A stretch of DNA of 33,319 nt. Origin: Plantago elongata (taxonomy: Eukaryota > Streptophyta > Magnoliopsida > Lamiales > Plantaginaceae). The position numbers were made by a program, and so were the translations under genes. The notes below the pieces were generated by a model, which searched no databases, was not told the origin of the DNA, and saw only the letters and a list, made by a program, of their open reading frames with translations. Each line of letters begins with the position of its first letter. Position 1 is the first letter of the stretch. The stretch lies in contig JAYMSP010001328.1 of assembly GCA_036897095.1 (NCBI GenBank), forward strand, positions 1 to 33,319. The letters are read 5' to 3'. Below, one piece after another: positions 1 through 13,965 of the stretch.

Positions 1-655
1 CCCCCCCACCCCAGTTATTAAATTAGTCCCTGAGTTATAAAAAAATGCACGAAACCCCCTAAATTATTAAGATATATGCGTTTAAACCCCTCGACCTTTT
101 CTTTTCCTGCTTGCTCGTGTTAGATGCGACATTGGATGTTCTTTTAGTTTTTCTTACTCGAAATTATCTTTTGACTTTACTTTTTTCCGCGTACATAACT
201 AATAATAAATTGATATATGTTGTTTATGTGTAGTGTCAATTTTACTTAGTATTATTTATGATTATTATTTATAATTTAACAGTTTAAATTTAAGTCGTTT
301 TAATATTTTTAAAATATTGGATTATTGTGTCAAACTGCACGCCATACGAATTCATTATGTATATTTAGTATTTATGTAAGAGGGTATTGCAATGACTTTA
401 TAAAAATTTCATAAGATTTTATGCATTTTTAATAATTATGATAATTTTATTTACTTTCTGCATTATTTGGTATGAGATAACAAAAAAAAATTATAGTTGC
501 ACCTAATGAGTTTGTATCTCACACTTTAACAAATGAAGGATAAGGGGTTTCGTGCAAATTTTTTAATAACTCAAATGGGCTTGGTACTAATTCGTCAACT
601 TATGGGAGTTTTACGCATATTATTAATAACTCGGGGGCTGTTGTGCATTTAACAC
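1..655. mobile_element. Non-autonomous inverted-repeat DNA element (left end cut by window)
   Basis: The first 95 bases and the last 115 bases of this stretch are imperfect reverse complements. Both carry a block reading GAGTTATWAAAAAA followed by TGCACGAAACCCC, and a block with ATTATTAAGATATATGCGT or its relative ATTATTAATAATATGCGTAAA. The two blocks occur in opposite order at the two ends, so the termini have been shuffled or consist of repeated subterminal units. The centre is AT-rich with no coding potential. This fits a MITE-like element of the hAT or Mutator type. Superfamily and exact ends are uncertain because the left terminus lies at or before base 1 and no target duplication can be checked. 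Confidence 0.5.
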
Positions 656-842
656 GCTATAAGCACAACTAAGTACAGCAAAACCTCTATAAATTAATAC
701 TCGATAAATTAATAACCTCGATAATACTAATCAAAATTGGACCCCAATCGATAAAATAATAAGATAATAACTTTCTTAAAATCCTAGTGTATATATGTTG
801 GTCACAACGGAACCATAAATTAATAATTACTAAATTATTTCA

Positions 843-868
843 TGTGTGTGTGTGTGCGCGCGCGCGCC
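843..868. repeat. (TG)n(CG)n microsatellite
   Basis: A short TG run passes directly into a CG run inside the pogo-like element. Alternating purine-pyrimidine DNA of this kind can adopt Z-DNA, and the CG part is unusual in such AT-rich surroundings. Confidence 0.9.
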
Positions 869-916
869 ACTTCAAAATTCTAAGATTATCTAGTAAAAAA
901 ATGAATCTATAGTCAC

Positions 917-1500
917 TTATTTTTTGGTAAACTTTAAATTCATATTGAGTTCATCTTTGAATTTACCCATTGCACTTAAGAGTTTGAACGTTGTCTTCTC
1001 ATATTGCAACAAAAAGTTGTGAAGGGTTGTTACCGCTTGCAATGCTTCATTTCGAGTGACTGTTGTCTTCTCATATTGCAACAAAAAGTTGTGAAGGGTT
1101 GTTGTCACTTGCAATGCTTCATTTCGAGTGACTGGTTCCATAGCTACTAAATCATCCTCAACTTCGTTATCGGCCGGATTTTGAATTGTATCCGCCACAA
1201 TATCTTTAATGCTTTGAACCTCGAAACAATCATTATTTTCACCCGAATAATCTAGCATATGATTCACATCCATTTTGTATCAATAATGCATACCTGTAAT
1301 CAAGTTCTCAAGCTCATGAATGTCTTCTCCAGAATTTGAATCGTTTAAATCACTTGAGCCGGTTGGATTCGTCAAACGAATATTGCATTGCTGAAAACAA
1401 TTCGATATGGCCTCTTGTTGCACATTTTTTCAAGCTGAGACGAACAAATTGATAGCATCTAAAACATTAATCTTTTTCGAAGAATAAATATCCAACTCAT
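917..1500 (-). pseudogene. Pogo/Tigger-type transposase, C-terminal remnant
   Basis: Read from about 1500 downward, the minus strand gives KKINVLDAINLFVSA, then NVQQEAISNCFQQCNIR, then SGEDIHELENLITGMHY, then MDVNHMLDYSGENNDCFEV and VTRNEALQAVTTLHNFLLQY. This follows the C-terminal tail of plant Tigger/pogo transposases, downstream of the DDE catalytic core. Two in-frame stops interrupt it, one just after LFVSA where a Trp is expected and one between GMHY and MDV. The DDE core and the DNA-binding N-terminus are absent. A 72-bp segment (990-1061 and 1062-1133) is duplicated in tandem, repeating 24 residues from VTRNEALQ to LLQYEKTT. The product cannot be an active transposase. Confidence 0.8.
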
Positions 1501-1756
1501 AACGTTCCAAAATATTCCAGTAACTTGATTTTAAAATTGTAAAAGTAAATTTATAGAATGATAATTGAAACTTGATTTTGTAATTTATTTTACATCTCTT
1601 ATTAATATACATTGTAACTAGTATATTGAACTTGAAATTGTAAATTTCATACGTATGACATCTTTAAATTATTAATTTATCAATATAATAATATATCTGT
1701 AAACTAATGAAATATCTCGATCTCAACATTATTAATTTATAGAGGTTTTAGTGTAC

Positions 1757-2400
1757 GTAAAAACAAACACGGCTACCGAATTTTAACGATCTCAAATTCA
1801 GTGAGTTTTACTACTATTATTACTATGGGGGAATAAAGTAGTTTCCTGATAAGCCATCTTTAGTTTTACTTATTGCCAAATAACTAATCTCCTACAATTT
1901 ATTTGGAAATACTTCACCTTTAAATTTTGAACAGTAAGTAACTGAGAAAGGCAATCTCAATTCGTAATCCGTAAAGCTAGTTGGAACCAAAAGAAAGAAA
2001 AAAAAATGACAAATAACTAGGAATAGAGAATATTTAGATGGGCTAAATTTAAGTCATGCCTAAAAACATAAATCATTTATAAAAAATATTGAATAAATAA
2101 AAGTTAGGTAGTGAATAATTACGAAAAATAATTTTTATTTTGAGGTCAGTTTAGTTGGAAAAGAAACAGAACTTTGAAATTCGAGTGGAAGGGGAAAGAT
2201 ATTGCATATTTACTAGATGTTGTTGACACGGTTAAATCTCCTTTGTACGGACAAGGTAGACTGAACGAAGGCAAGTCCCAAGTATCTAACCGGATACTTA
2301 GTGAAGGTACAGCACCGTAGTTTGAATAACCATGTGTATAAACAGCCCATGTATAGCAATCAATGAGGTGGAGCGTAAAATTGTAGTCATCCAGAAAGAA
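1757..2400. other. Intergenic, no recognised feature
   Basis: AT-rich DNA between the pogo-like element and the 3' flank of RPS14. I see no coding signal or repeat. The part nearest 2400-2579 is probably RPS14 3' UTR. Confidence 0.6.
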
Positions 2401-2579
2401 CAAGACGGATAAAATGTGAAACTTATAACAGGATCAACCATCAAAACCACAGCCAATCATACCGTCAACATAAATATCACTAGATAAGACTGAATAAATT
2501 ATCCGACATAACACAGTCAACAAAATAAAATGAGCACCTCCTGAGCAATAATGGAAGATCCTGAAGAAAACTGAAGAAC

Positions 2580-4754
<2,175 letters not shown>

Positions 4755-4842
4755 GATTGGTTTTGCAGAAGGATTGTGCTTGAATCGGAAATCGGCTTCC
4801 TGCGGCTATGGAGTGAAACTAAATTTTGACAGAGAAGAGATG

Positions 4843-4860
4843 ATATATAGAACTAGGGTT
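4843..4860 (-). promoter_or_regulatory. RPS14 core promoter: telo-box and TATA box
   Basis: Upstream of the RPS14 start, the minus strand carries AACCCTAG (4860-4853), a telo-box core, then TATATAT (4849-4843), then the pyrimidine tract CTCTTCTCTGTC. Telo-boxes and pyrimidine-rich start sites are typical of plant ribosomal protein promoters. Transcription probably begins near 4815-4835, giving a short 5' UTR of about 60-80 nt before the ATG at 4754. Confidence 0.65.
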
Positions 4861-5136
4861 GGGCACCTTGGCTTTTCGTTGAAATGACTATAATGTCCTT
4901 AATCTTGCAAGAGAGTAGATTATTTATTTATTTATGGATAATTACACTCACACACTATATTAGATTGAATTCTCGCATGGTGGTCTGGATTGGTAAACAA
5001 TTTTCATACAAGTCCTTGTGTAAAGTGTACTGTTTACTTGCAAATCTCAATCATATTCAAATCAACTAGCTAAGGCTCAAAGTACGCTCGGGACGAGGAG
5101 GTTCTCAAATCAAACTTTAACTTAGTTAAGTGTGAT

Positions 5137-5232
5137 AAAAAAAAATTCCGTGTTTTCAAACGCAACAATAACTCAAACCCACGACTTATTAGTTGGAGTT
5201 AAAGCGTCTTACAAAGTGAGTTGCACTTTGTT
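5137..5232 (-). mobile_element. tRNA-derived SINE, degenerate copy
   Basis: The minus strand reads GCAACTCACTTTGTAAGACG (box A region), then CCAACTAATAAGTCGTGGG, then a box B relative GGGTTTGAGTT. It aligns along its whole length with the plus-strand copy at 31189-31274, so the two are members of one tRNA-headed SINE family in opposite orientation. This copy is the more mutated. An AT-only run follows the body, consistent with a tail. Confidence 0.65.
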
Positions 5233-5349
5233 GTCAGACACAAATAATTTTTTTATGTATTTAAGTATACAAGACTAGATTTATATTATATGATGTTTTA
5301 AAATATGTCTTATTCATGTTGTCTTGTCACAAATCACGCAGTACAAGTA

Positions 5350-5982
5350 GGGGTGTACATAAAAAATAACTGCATGCTCCGCCCATCAAATGTCCGCCAA
5401 CTATCCACCATTAACGGTTAGATTTTTTGTCAAAAATCACCCGCGAATTGTAAATTTGTAACCCGTCATTAAGTGGGTAGATGACGGGTTGGTAGTTGAC
5501 CAACCGCCAACCCGCTCATCCGCCCGTTGTATATGTTACGAGCATATGTTTTACATTTATTGTACTAGATTAATAGTAATAGATCTCCATTACTCATTTA
5601 TTCATAATTTTTTCATGCACTTAGACTACTTGTATTAAAAAATAAGGGAAACATAACACAATCTCAAGCTTCACAATTTTTATTAATAGTAATAGATCTC
5701 CATTACTCATTTACTCATCCGCCCGTTGTATGTGTTAGTTTATTGAGTACTTAGAGGTTATAAGGTCTAATGTATCTTTCTTTAACGCGTCATATATTCA
5801 TTTTTTTTATGCGTTAATAAACCGCCAAATCGTCCGCCAACCGTTCACTAAAAGTAGTCAACCAATTCACGACGGTTGGGAGAAAATTCCACCCACCATG
5901 ATTAATGATTTGACGTACCCATCATAGACGGTTCGGTTAATATTTTTGTTAAAAATCGGTCATACCCGACTGCGTACACCCC
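5350..5982. mobile_element. hAT-like non-autonomous element
   Basis: The ends are inverted repeats, GGGGTGTAC at the left and GTACACCCC at the right, flanked by the direct repeat CAAGTA (5344-5349 and 5983-5988). Subterminal regions at both ends carry repeated CCGCCAA/CCGCCAAC and CCCGTC/GACGG motifs, as expected for transposase-binding sites of hAT elements. There is no coding capacity. The interior has shuffled duplications: TTAATAGTAATAGATCTCCA at 5570 and again at 5683, and CTCATCCGCCCGTTGTAT at 5515 and again at 5714. A 6-bp duplication is shorter than the 8 bp typical of hAT, so the superfamily is inferred. Confidence 0.7.
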
Positions 5983-5988
5983 CAAGTA

Positions 5989-6600
5989 CAATTTATATCT
6001 AAAGTTAATTTCACAATCCAATCTAAACGTAAACTCAATTGAATGACAAGCTCAAATGAATCACATGTGTAAGATTCTACTCTACTTTGAAACGTTTAAG
6101 CGGGGTGCTTTGCTACAAATTGAATTTGAATTCTTTCATTTTTTATGTGGAAATAAACACTCTGTAAGTAATTGCAAATTCTGTAAGTAATTACAAATTC
6201 GTGCGGAGTATTAGAGTTAGTTTATAGGGTTTTATATGGTTCGATTCCCAATGAATTCAACTCACATGTAGTTTGTGATTGTTGATTGGACGTAAAGGTG
6301 AAATTGTTAAATTGAAATTATGCAATTATATGTTGGTTATTTTATTTTAACTGATTTAGTGTTTACGATATGAGTGTAATTATTGTCATTTGATGATGAG
6401 TAAATAATTCAAGTTATACTTGTAATAAAACACCAACAATAATTGTATTCAATTTTCTTCTTTTAGTCGTACCACAACATTATACCCACCCGAATTTTAT
6501 AAACCCTCCATTGTAAACCTTTCCAAATACCATTTGTATATTTTTATATCCACGTGTCATTATTAGATTGGTCACAATCTTGTGTCTCAATTCTGATGAG
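5989..6600. other. Intergenic, little recognised
   Basis: AT-rich sequence between the hAT-like element and the 3' flank of the DUF642 gene. The only structure I see is a short tandem repeat, CTGTAAGTAATTRCAAATT, in two copies near 6161-6200. Confidence 0.6.
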
Positions 6601-6823
6601 TAAAGTTCTCAATTACATGGAGATTCTCTAGCTTACCTTCCCTCCAGGATATGGTCTCCTACCTGTACAAGGTAGTAAAAACACTAAAGTGCTCGTTACT
6701 ATTATAACAAAAACCAGATCTTACGACATGGGAGCTTTTCTCTACCTTCACACTCCCATACAGCAGCACAGAGCAACATTAAAGCACAGTGCAACTTAGT
6801 CACACCTAACATTCCATCCTAAT

Positions 6824-9332
6824 CTAAAGAAAAACTACCAATACCAGGTAACCAAGTACCATCATTAATCCTCCAATTCTAACTTTAACCGAACCAGACT
6901 GCTCAACTCTCACATCATCCACCACCGGACCACACAACGAGCTCAGGTCATCAGTCCGCGTATTGTAATAGACACTGTAAAATGCAATACGGGTCCTGTC
7001 CGATTTGGCTGTGAAATTTACATCCGATATCTGAAATGTTGAATTTGAATCGGGAGTGTAGTGTATGTTTCGAGCCTGATCACCAGCAAAGGCCATGACA
7101 GCCAGTGGCCGTTTACAAGCATCTGCTGCATGGCCTAATGAGAACCTCAGTCGGTACAGCTGGTTCGGCTTGGTTTCCACCATTTGTGAGATGATGCCTT
7201 CCTTACCGGAAAGCAACTCGACGGCACGTTTGCCTTCTGGGACAGTGTAATGGTACGAGTCAATGTAGCGGACCGCTCGGTTTGATTCCACGATCCAACC
7301 AGGGAGTGAGGATGTGTCTTCATCAAGATTTGTTGGTAGTAGTACTCCAAGTGACTCATTTCTGAACATGTATGGGCCTTCTTCAAAATCACCATTGACT
7401 ACTGCATTACCTTTATATACAATATCCAGACAAGGACTCATTAGAGAAGCGACATATTATAATAATAAAATACATAACAATTTGGATGCAAGAAAGTGCA
7501 ACTAGTATTGCAAATACAACCACTTAAAGTATAAAGAAAGAACAATTCCAGATCAATAATCTTCTGATATAACATCACCACGCCACAAGAATAATGGGCT
7601 TGCTGCATGTGATCGGCTGGTTGAAGATATAGTTTGAGCTGTTATCAGTAAAAACAATAATGGTGTTTTCTGTACTATGATCAACATAGAAAACATAGTA
7701 GTAAATATTTTGATGCACCGAATACAGAGTTCTGACCCAGGATAGTGTTTATGTTGGGCAAAAATGGGCCAGTAGAGAGACCATAGTTACTGCGAAATGT
7801 CAATCAAGAGTCAAGATAAGGACCACAAGTCCACAACCACCATCACTATTCACTAGCAGCCAGTTGAATCTTGCAGTAAATGACAACGTTACCGACAGTT
7901 TGATGACTAAGAGCCTTATGGGTGGACGAGGCATACCAATAATATGATTATGCTCGAATTTAGAATGCAGAGGTGAAAGAAATGAAATGGCAGCAGGCAG
8001 GACTAACCTTTGGGCTTATTCGGAACGAAGAGCTTCTTGATTGCAACATCATCAATGATTGGCCCACAGGTAGGATCATCCTCCATACCGGGATTCCTAA
8101 ACACTACCCGCACATCCTCTTGCTCCGCCTGAAACGCCCAGGCATAAGAATCCCAGCCCTGCACGCTGTACAGCGTCTGCAGATCAATAGTCTGCGAAGC
8201 AGGTGGAACAGACACGTTGAGTGACTCTAGCTGCGCACATGTACGAGCTGCACTGAATGTGACAGAGTACAATGCACCCTTTTCCACCTTCACTTCCTGG
8301 CTAATCTCTGCATCATTGCCAAGGCGCACACCATGGTCACCTTGCGGTACGATAAGGATCATTCCCCCTTGTTTCTCGCCCGCTTCGACCAGCTCCACCA
8401 TGCCACTGGTTTTCCAGCTAGGGACTGAGGCTGGTCCGTCTGGTGTCTCGGTGTCTCTGGGGAAACCTCCTGGCGGAGGAGTCTCGAAATCCCCATTTAC
8501 AAGTGAACCTGCAACACGGATGTGACTCATGTGATGTGAGTAATGAGAATAACTTGTGCTTTGCCAACTTATAATTTCTTTCCGTGTTGCTAGTTCAACT
8601 AAGAGTATTGTGAAACTTATGCCATACCAAGTACAAACACACAGTTTCATTTCTTCTAGTACTACTATTTGAGTAACCGATAATATCTTCAAGTTGCTTG
8701 ATAAATCGCATTCGAATTGAATAGCAAATCCTCTTACAGAAGTCAAAATAGTTTTTGCATATAATGTAACAATTCACGAATAACGCACTCTAGCAGGTAT
8801 GTCATATCGTCTACATTTAAATGTTCTATTGTGTTGCACATTACAATGAAAAACTATGCGAAAAACACTTGGAAATTCAAATCATAAACCCCGAAATCCA
8901 CGAGTTAACTTGAGGACTTTCATCTACCACCTTAATTCCATTTTAAGGGGAATAAAATTGAACATGACATATACCATCATTACCCTTAATGTACCTACCC
9001 ACTAATTATTCTACTAGTGTACTACCACTCCTACTCGACGGTCCACCCAAATACCCAATAGCAATATGCATTGAAAAATGGAACAAATGAACTAATTAAT
9101 GTAGGTGAATTGGGCAAATAAAGATCTGGAGCAATAAAATCAAGTACACAGATCCCAAAACAAGAAATAAATACTGGATAATCTGTAAAGCAAGCTCAAG
9201 AGAGAGCAAAAACTGAGAGATTGAGGATACAGAGTACAAACCATCTTCAACAGTAGCAGCAGCAGCTGAACAAGCCAAGAGAAGCAAGGAAATTACTGGG
9301 AGCAGTTTGCAGTTTGTTGAGCTCCAAACCAT
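6824..9332 (-). CDS. DUF642 cell-wall protein with GPI-type C-terminus
   Basis: Three coding exons on the minus strand, 9332-9242, 8508-8008 and 7410-6824, join in frame through GT-AG introns to 1179 nt or 392 aa. Residues 1-26 form a signal peptide (KLLPVISLLLLACSAAAA). Two tandem DUF642 galactose-binding-like domains follow. The first, about 31-195, carries LVNGDFETPPPG, FSAARTCAQLESLNVSV, GWDSYAWAFQA and DDPTCGPIIDDVAI. The second, about 199-366, carries VVNGDFEEGPYMF, LPGWIVESNRAVRYIDS and SSLCGPVVDDVRV. The last 16 residues (GGLMMVLGYLVLVVFL) are hydrophobic after a small-residue SGS site, as in GPI-anchored members such as Arabidopsis At1g29980. The family is seed-plant specific, binds cell-wall polysaccharide and pectin methylesterase partners, and acts in the apoplast. 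I chose the ATG at 9332 because the signal peptide follows directly; an in-frame ATG at 9479 would add 49 residues within what reads as a CT-rich leader. Confidence 0.93.
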
Positions 9333-10087
9333 ACTTCTTTGTTTCCAAATCTTCTTCCCACTTTCTGTGTCTCCTACCAAACTGAGAGTGTACTGCAATG
9401 GGATCTTGTGAAAGAGAGAGAAGAATAGGGGGAAAGAGATGAGTGAGTGCGTGAGGAAAGAAAAAGACAGGCTAGTCACTAGTGTCCTTTTTATTAGAAA
9501 AAAAAATTCGAGCTCACTGCTGTTTCTTCTTTACTCGAGTACCACCACATTATTATTGGTGAATGGTGAATTCTAATCGATAGATTATGCTCCTGGATTT
9601 GTACATTGTTATGCATTTAAAATGGTGAGATAACCAAAATAACTAGATGGTTCGGTATAAAGTTAAAATTTCAGGCTAAGATGATGTTTTAGCCTAGTGT
9701 TTGATTTTCTTGGTGGAGAATAAATTTTCAGACGTAATCGATTACGATTTTTTTTTAAAAATGATAAAGTAAAAAATAAATTTATAAAGTATACATGTAA
9801 TTAAATAAATATACTAAAAGAGAATGAAATCAAAGTAGAGGTATGCTAGAACAAGCCAAATCTTATGTGGCAAAAAACTTCCAATATAATTGAATATTTT
9901 AATCACCCTTTCACCTCCAACATGACAGACCAAATAAGAAAAAATATATTTTTATGTACATACTTCAAAACCCACGAAAAATAAAGAAAATTTACTAAAT
10001 ATAGTGAGACAAAATCACCCCATTGCGACATCAACAACTCTTCCTATTTTACTTCCAAATAAATTCTCCTCCATATTTTACACTATC

Positions 10088-10169
10088 AATAGGAAAGGGT
10101 AAAATATAAATCCATGCACTAATCTATTAATAGGAAAGGGTAAAATATAAATCCATGCACTAATCTATC
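10088..10169. repeat. 41-bp tandem duplication
   Basis: Two almost identical head-to-tail copies starting AATAGGAAAGGGTAAAATAT, period 41 bp. The near identity points to a recent duplication. Confidence 0.9.
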
Positions 10170-10262
10170 TAATTGCATACTTTTCAACAGTACTACAAAC
10201 AACAACATTAAATAACAACTAAACAACTAAAGTATACTCATTTTGCTAGACTAATTTTCATG

Positions 10263-10442
10263 GACATGCATTTTAAATTTGGATTATTTTACTACAAGAG
10301 ATTTGTAATTAAATTTGTTGATTTAGTCGAAATTGAGACAGTTGCTTGCATTGACATGCAATTTAAATTTGGATTATTTTACTACAGGAGATTTGTAATT
10401 AAATTTGTTGATTTAGTCGAAATTGAGACAGTTGCTTGCATT
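10263..10442. repeat. 90-bp tandem duplication
   Basis: Two head-to-tail copies with period 90 bp, each starting GACATGCA and ending near GACAGTTGCTTGCATT, differing at very few positions. Because 90 is a multiple of three, an open frame on the plus strand also repeats, but it shows no recognisable protein and is probably fortuitous. Confidence 0.92.
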
Positions 10443-11640
10443 TTGTTAGATTCTCAGTGTCATTTAATTTTTCCAACAATTTTAATCAAACTAAACTTTA
10501 TATATATTTGAGGGGCAAGATAAATTTCAGTGACTAATTAAGCCTATGTCTAAACTCTAAATTGATCAGTGTTTTATATTATCTTAGTGCATATGCGTTT
10601 CCTCTTAATAGTTGAATTATATAAATTTATCAAGTATAAAATTTTATAAAACTATATAAATAACAAATCCATTTAAAATCACGGAGTGTTTTAGAAATAA
10701 AAATAAACATCCAAATAAATTCAGAAAAACTTAAATACTTTAGACTTTACCCCTCATTCAATTATCCCAACAAAATTATATGAAACTAATTTTTGTATAG
10801 TTAGAATAACATGATGTCTAAACTGATTCAAGTTATATTTCGTTATTTTAAGCATTTCCTAATTAGCAACAATATTTGTTCATATTCAAATCCACCACCC
10901 AAATTAAATCAACATATAGGACCAAGCAATAGAATCAATTTCAGTTTTTAAAAGAGTGGATGTCTAGATTGAGTAAAATTTATATTATCTTTATTGTTAA
11001 TTAGTTCCTAATAATATGTAATATCCAAACTGAATCATGGAGTGTACTATTTTGTTTGTTGGGTGATATACAACTATAAATATTACTCATTCTCAGATAG
11101 CAGGATTACCAAATCACTTTCCAAATTACTAAAAACGCAAGTACTCTGTAGAACCTCATTCTCTTTACAGTTCATTTTGTTATGCTATATAGAGATATAT
11201 ATTATGCTATTGCTTACACTCTAATTTTTCATTGAAGTTTAGAACGCAAAATATCCACAAACAATATGAGGTGTAGAATATAAACACAATCATGTCAATT
11301 AAATACTCTACTTTACTAAATTTCAGTTTTGATTGCAAATAAAGTAAAAAAAATTTAGTATACCTATAGCGTTGCTTGAATGCCATACAATACGCAGTTT
11401 GTACCTTGCATTATAGTGTGGAGTCGAAATAATAACAAAGGATGCCTCTTTTCATAGGAATCTTACAATAGCTAAAAACATATACCGGTCATGCTTATTT
11501 TTTTATTTTTTTTATCTTAGGACCCAAAAACGTGTAGTTTATGTACCTATAAATTTATAAATCTCACGTAAATGGTCATAAGAAATTAATAAGTAGGATT
11601 AAATTACAAAATAATAGGAGATCAGGTACAATTTTGTGAT

Positions 11641-11749
11641 TGTCTGGGATACAATTTTAATTGGAAAAGCCAATTAAAATTATATTTTTTTACACTGAAA
11701 CGCAATTTAATTTGAGTTTTTCCAATCCAAATTGTATATCAAACATACG
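11641..11749. mobile_element. Small hAT-like MITE candidate with perfect internal hairpin
   Basis: The left end GTCTGGGATACAATTT pairs imperfectly with the reverse complement of the right end, GTATGTTTGATATACAATTT. Inside is a perfect 12-bp hairpin, AATTTTAATTGG (11653-11664), five-base loop, CCAATTAAAATT (11670-11681). Terminal TGTTTGG-like ends of this sort are common in short plant hAT MITEs. No target duplication was resolved. Confidence 0.4.
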
Positions 11750-13935
11750 CTAATCACTTAATTATATTTGAAGTAAGATAAGAAATCTTTTTTGATGAAG
11801 TGCATTCAAAAACTTTGTTTTTTGCTTTTCCATGATAATTCACTATTGATGTTGATGGAACCAAGGTTTCACCAATATGCCTACCCTTGCAAGAAAATTC
11901 ACTACTTAAGTCAATCAGTTGCTCTTAAATCTCTTTGTTTCAATAGTAATTCACTATCTATAATGTATTTTGTAAACTAATTATCCTAAAAAATATCAAA
12001 TTTTATTCAACAAGAGAAGGGAGCTAATTATTTCAATGCAAATGGATTTATATTTGAAGCTAAAATCAAGAAAATTAGTTCTTAATTCAAATTTGAGATG
12101 ATACAATTTCTTACAACTATTTCTCACGTAAATAAATTATTAATTCCTTTTTTTTCAAATATTTTATTTCTAAAAATAATAAATGTTGTATTATATTGAA
12201 TTTTTTAAAATTTAGATACTTTTATTGATTTTAAATCGTAAAATAATATAAGGCAAATATAAACTAATCGATGTTGCTTTAATTCCAATATCTTCATTAT
12301 GACTTATTCTATCCTTTTTACGGTAACTAATTTCGTAAAATATGAAAGCTTTTAATCTATAGAGATGATAAAGTGACGGTCTCAACAAAACAAGAGCTAT
12401 GCCACGTATGCAAAAAGCTAATGTGGCAAATTCCCACAAAAACAAATGGTTTTTAGTTATGTAACATTTTATGCACTGGGTTTTTCATAGAGCACTTAAG
12501 CTAGAAAAATACTTGTTACGATGAGCCCCTCCTGTTAAAATTTTCTAATGTTTTGGATACTCACATATATTCGACCGGAATTTGAATTAGTTGTTAAATC
12601 TTTTCTAATTCTATGCTACCAGGATGTTTGTTTAGAATTGGTACTTATATTTGAACTTCCTAACGTCCAATTCCGATATATATATATATATTTATTAACA
12701 ATTAATAAGGATTGACAAGAGATTTAGAAAACATCACTACGCCAATTTCACCAAGCTACGATCATTTTTCATAATTAGACAATAAAGCAGAAGACGTTGT
12801 CGTTGTTCGAAACTGCAGTAAGAAACAAACAAAAGACAGTAGTAGTAAGAAGTCCGAAGGAAATTTTCGATCTCGATTTTTTTTTTCTTTTTAGTTGTTA
12901 CCTAGATTAATTGTTCTAAATTTTAATTTAGATTTTTCTTCTTTTGGGAGATTTGTTGAGGAAGGACTATCCGTCTTATCATAATATATGCATTCGAACC
13001 CGTACTGATGTTGGTGTGGTAAAGATTTCCCTGCTTCCAAATGCATATTAATTATTTCAATCGAGTTTGAGCTATAATTTCAAGTTTTATTTCAATTTGA
13101 AATTGTCCATTTGAATGTGCATAATTGATGTTCGGAAATTAACATGGATTTTATAATTATTTTTACAGTGTATATTACGTATGAATGTATCATTTGGTAG
13201 CAAATATTCTTGATAGGGAAACAATTGAAACTTTGTATGTTGTTTGGAGCATATATCAGTGTGAAGTTTCAAGAGGTGGGTGATATTCTAGGACTGAAGA
13301 TGTATGTAATCCATGGATGTTCTCAAATGAGCATTCAGACAATAATCAGAATTTTGCTTGGATCAATAGAAGAGATGCTACCGATTGTTGAGGAAGTTAA
13401 TGGAATTTGACGAAAATGGCATTTTAGTTATATGGGAATATGTTAGTAAAAAAAGCTTAAATTCGTACAACTTTTAAGTTCCATGTTAACTTTCTTGTAT
13501 GTTCTATATATTTTTGGATGATCAATGAATATAAAATCTCTCTAGACTTCTAATAGATTCAATTACTTTGTGTTTCCCTTTATAATTTATGTAAGTTCCC
13601 TTACAAGATTATTATATTATTATATTCGTGCACTCAATTCGGAATAACATATATTAAAAAGAGAAATATATATATAAAGACTTATTGATCATGTGTATAC
13701 TATTATAATTTTTTTTGTTCGATTTGGGATGAGTATCATTATTTTAAAGAAAACATGTTCATGTTACTAACTAATAGATCGAGTATGGTACGGTCATATT
13801 CTCTATACTTAGCATAAACAAACTCTCAATGATATAATATTTGGTGAAGAAGTACCACCAACGTTTTTCGCATAACTACTTTATTTTATTGATTAATTTA
13901 TTTTATATTCTATTTATATTATTAAAAGTAAATAA

Positions 13936-13965
13936 TACCGTTGCATCGTCACGGGTTAGTACTAG
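13936..13965 (+). mobile_element. Helitron 3' terminus
   Basis: The sequence holds a small hairpin, CCGT then nine bases then ACGG, followed by GTTAGTACTAG and then T. A short GC hairpin 10-12 bases before CTAG, with insertion next to T, is the hallmark of plant Helitron 3' ends. A related but degenerate terminus lies at 30072-30100. The 5' end was not found; ATCTCTCTAGACTTC near 13546 has the A/TC form and is only a candidate. Confidence 0.6.

Larger units (their letters stand above)
676..1753 (-). mobile_element. Pogo/Lemi1-like (Tc1/mariner) DNA transposon, internally deleted
   Basis: The termini are near-perfect inverted repeats: the left end reads CAGCAAAACCTCTATAAATT and the reverse complement of the right end reads CACTAAAACCTCTATAAATT. 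Both are flanked by TA (674-675 and 1754-1755), the target duplication of the Tc1/mariner superfamily. The sequence matches the consensus I know for the Arabidopsis Emigrant/Lemi1 pogo-like family. At 1078 bp it is much shorter than a full pogo element of about 2 kb or more, and it keeps only the 3' end of a transposase on the minus strand, so it is an internally deleted, non-autonomous copy. Family assignment rests on recall of the TIR plus the transposase remnant. Confidence 0.85.
9481..13545. other. Gene-poor AT-rich intergenic region
   Basis: Upstream of the DUF642 gene lie about 4 kb with no convincing gene. Apart from the two tandem duplications and the small MITE-like element listed separately, I see only AT-rich sequence. 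Short open frames here lack start context, domain similarity or length. Confidence 0.6.

Noticed and set aside
9330-9479. Upstream in-frame ATG at 9479 for the DUF642 gene
   Set aside because: It would bury the signal peptide behind 49 extra residues encoded by a CT-rich stretch that reads as 5' UTR; family members start directly with the signal peptide.
10260-10511. 83-aa repeated-protein frame
   Set aside because: Openness comes from a 90-bp DNA duplication of non-coding-looking sequence; no start context or similarity.
12960-13035. Minus-strand GGGTTCGAATG box B relative
   Set aside because: No box A at suitable spacing, so a SINE cannot be supported.
13210-13410. 66-aa frame, and a second frame reading EDVCNPWMFSNEH
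   Set aside because: Neither frame matches a family I know, neither extends into neighbouring sequence, and no splice partners were found.
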